From Desulfobacteraceae bacterium (lineage in GTDB: Bacteria; Desulfobacterota; Desulfobulbia; Desulfobulbales; Desulfobulbaceae), in contig JALHJD010000180.1 in assembly GCA_022837185.1 (NCBI GenBank), positions 1 through 6,283 on the forward strand: a DNA stretch of 6,283 bases. Reading direction: 5' to 3'. The position numbers were made by a program, and so were the translations under genes. The notes below the pieces were generated by a model. The model was not told the origin of the DNA and did no database searches. It saw only the letters and a program-made list of their open reading frames with translations. Positions 6,044 to 6,283 of the stretch are shown here, in pieces. Every line of letters starts with the position of its first letter. The stretch's first letter is position 1.

Positions 6044-6283
6044 TCAATTTTTGAAATCGGCGGGAGAGATATTGTGCTTTTTAAGCAGATTGTAGAGGTC
6101 GGCCCGGTATTTGCCCGCCAATTCCGCTGCTTTGCTGACATTGCCTCCCGTGGCCTTGAGGAGGTTGAGCAGGTAGTTTTTTTCAAAGCGGGTTCGGGCT
6201 TCCTGGAAGTTGAGGAATGAGTCCCCGCCGGCGTCATTCTGCAGGATCAGATCATCGGTCAGGATGTCGGTATCGGTCATGAC
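6044..6283 (-). CDS. NtrC-family sigma-54 activator, C-terminal Fis-type HTH domain, 5' partial
   Basis: This is the last 79 residues of a bacterial enhancer-binding protein. Such activators bind DNA upstream of sigma-54 promoters and use an AAA+ domain to open the promoter. The frame is open beyond the window edge, so the Met at 6280 is internal and the AAA+ domain and any receiver domain lie outside. The visible part starts with the usual linker after the AAA+ domain (TDTDILTDDLIL). It then has the long helix FQEARTRFEKNYLLNLL and the Fis-type helix-turn-helix: TGGNVSKAAELAG, then RADLYNLLKKHNI. The NVSKAAELAG turn and the LYNLLKKHNI recognition helix are typical of response-regulator-type members. 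It is transcribed towards the sigma-54 promoter at 5721-5736 and is the obvious candidate activator for it. Which signal it senses cannot be told from this fragment. Confidence 0.9.
   Translation of the reverse strand, partial: VMTDTDILTDDLILQNDAGGDSFLNFQEARTRFEKNYLLNLLKATGGNVSKAAELAGKYRADLYNLLKKHNISPADFKN

Overview
The window carries four protein-coding genes, two of them cut by the window edges, in GC-rich DNA. The gene content suggests an anaerobic, Gram-negative bacterium of the Desulfobacterota (Deltaproteobacteria) type. It combines a rubrerythrin-like ferritin-fold protein, a sigma-54 activator of the NtrC family with a matching sigma-54 promoter, a DksA-type zinc-finger protein and a divergent large glutamate synthase. 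This placement rests on gene content, not on a phylogeny.

Layout from left to right. Positions 2-289 (+) hold the C-terminal half of a ferritin-like diiron protein whose start lies outside the window. A 58-base convergent gap follows, with one imperfect hairpin. Positions 348-4922 (-) encode an intact glutamate synthase large subunit of 1524 residues with all four expected domains and an unusual four-cysteine cluster motif. A 263-base gap separates it from a DksA/TraR-family protein of 126 residues at 5186-5566 (-). Upstream of that lies a 477-base non-coding region. At the right edge, 6044-6283 (-) is the C-terminal Fis-type DNA-binding domain of an NtrC-family sigma-54 activator, cut by the window end.

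The most interesting part is the 477-base non-coding region. On the minus strand it holds, in transcription order: a possible terminator for the activator gene; a GC-rich stretch with CCGGCC palindromes; an AT-richer stretch with a 10-bp palindrome placed like an activator site; a very good sigma-54 promoter at 5721-5736; and a leader of about 140 nt. In the leader, two perfectly complementary 10-nt arms enclose two smaller hairpins and end in a U-run, just before the ribosome binding site of the DksA-like gene.

A reasonable model is that the sigma-54 activator at the right edge switches on the promoter. The promoter then drives a structured leader or small RNA, the DksA-like transcription factor, and possibly the glutamate synthase downstream. 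That would link ammonia assimilation to a polymerase-binding regulator. The model is inferred from gene order and sequence motifs only.
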